This document shows, piece after piece, positions 63,949 to 64,000 of a DNA stretch of 64,000 nt. The stretch is from Amphiduros pacificus (Eukaryota > Annelida > Polychaeta > Phyllodocida > Hesionidae), in the NCBI GenBank assembly GCA_949316495.1, contig OX439005.1, forward strand, positions 8,264,001 through 8,328,000. Direction: 5' to 3'. The first letter of the stretch is position 1. Every line of letters starts with the position of its first letter. The notes beneath the pieces were generated by a model, which saw nothing but the letters and a program-made list of their open reading frames with translations, searched no databases and was not told where the DNA came from. The translations under genes and the position numbers were made by a program.

Positions 63949-63949
63949 A
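63944..63949 (+). terminator. poly(A) signal AATAAA
   Basis: AATAAA overlaps the TAA stop of the SLC22 gene. T-rich and GT-containing sequence follows within 30 bp, consistent with a very short 3' UTR. Confidence 0.65.
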
Positions 63950-64000
63950 ACCGTGTTTTTACACTCTCAAAGAGTAGGTTTTCATAAATATTTTCAAAAC

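Overview
The window is animal nuclear DNA: split genes with GT-AG introns, CR1/L2-like and I/Nimb-like LINEs, tRNA-headed SINEs ending in CAAA repeats, and many small DNA transposons. The AT-rich base composition and the SINE and LINE types suggest a lophotrochozoan, most likely a bivalve mollusc. That assignment is inference.

Two host genes can be read through their splice sites. On the minus strand, from 35813 down past the left edge, lies an ABCC (MRP4-like) ABC transporter. I placed 19 coding exons; they join in one open frame of 802 codons (membrane domain 1, nucleotide-binding domain 1, linker, start of membrane domain 2). The rest lies left of position 1. On the plus strand, 57628-63948, lies a complete ten-exon SLC22-type organic ion transporter of 582 residues, with a poly(A) signal overlapping the stop codon. 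The two genes are divergently arranged, about 22 kb apart. Both families move small organic ions and conjugates across the plasma membrane, but no shared regulation is visible.

Layout. 1-35.8 kb: the ABCC gene, whose introns hold large minisatellites (units of 43-44 bp at 1.0-1.7, 3.3-4.5, 5.9-9.7, 11.0-11.5 and 29.3-29.8 kb; 22 bp at 26.7 kb), a 6-kb I/Nimb-like LINE (12.3-18.3 kb) and fragments of it, a nest of three DNA transposons (19.0-20.2 kb), a TTAA-flanked element and a decayed Harbinger transposase (23.0-25.2 kb), and a MITE with a 9-bp target duplication (25.8-26.3 kb). 36-57 kb: a repeat-filled intergenic region with head-to-head CR1/L2-like LINEs (39.4-43.2 kb), a 4.28-kb near-perfect palindrome (43.4-47.7 kb), an orphan KH-domain exon (48.2-48.4 kb), further LINE copies, a YqaJ-type nuclease relic and a DIRS-like relic. 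57.6-64 kb: the SLC22 gene, with an 18-bp tandem array in intron 1.

At least 14 copies of one SINE family are scattered throughout, several with clear target-site duplications. Most long reading frames outside the two genes are side effects of tandem repeats, SINEs or dead transposons. No CRISPR array, rRNA or true tRNA gene was seen.
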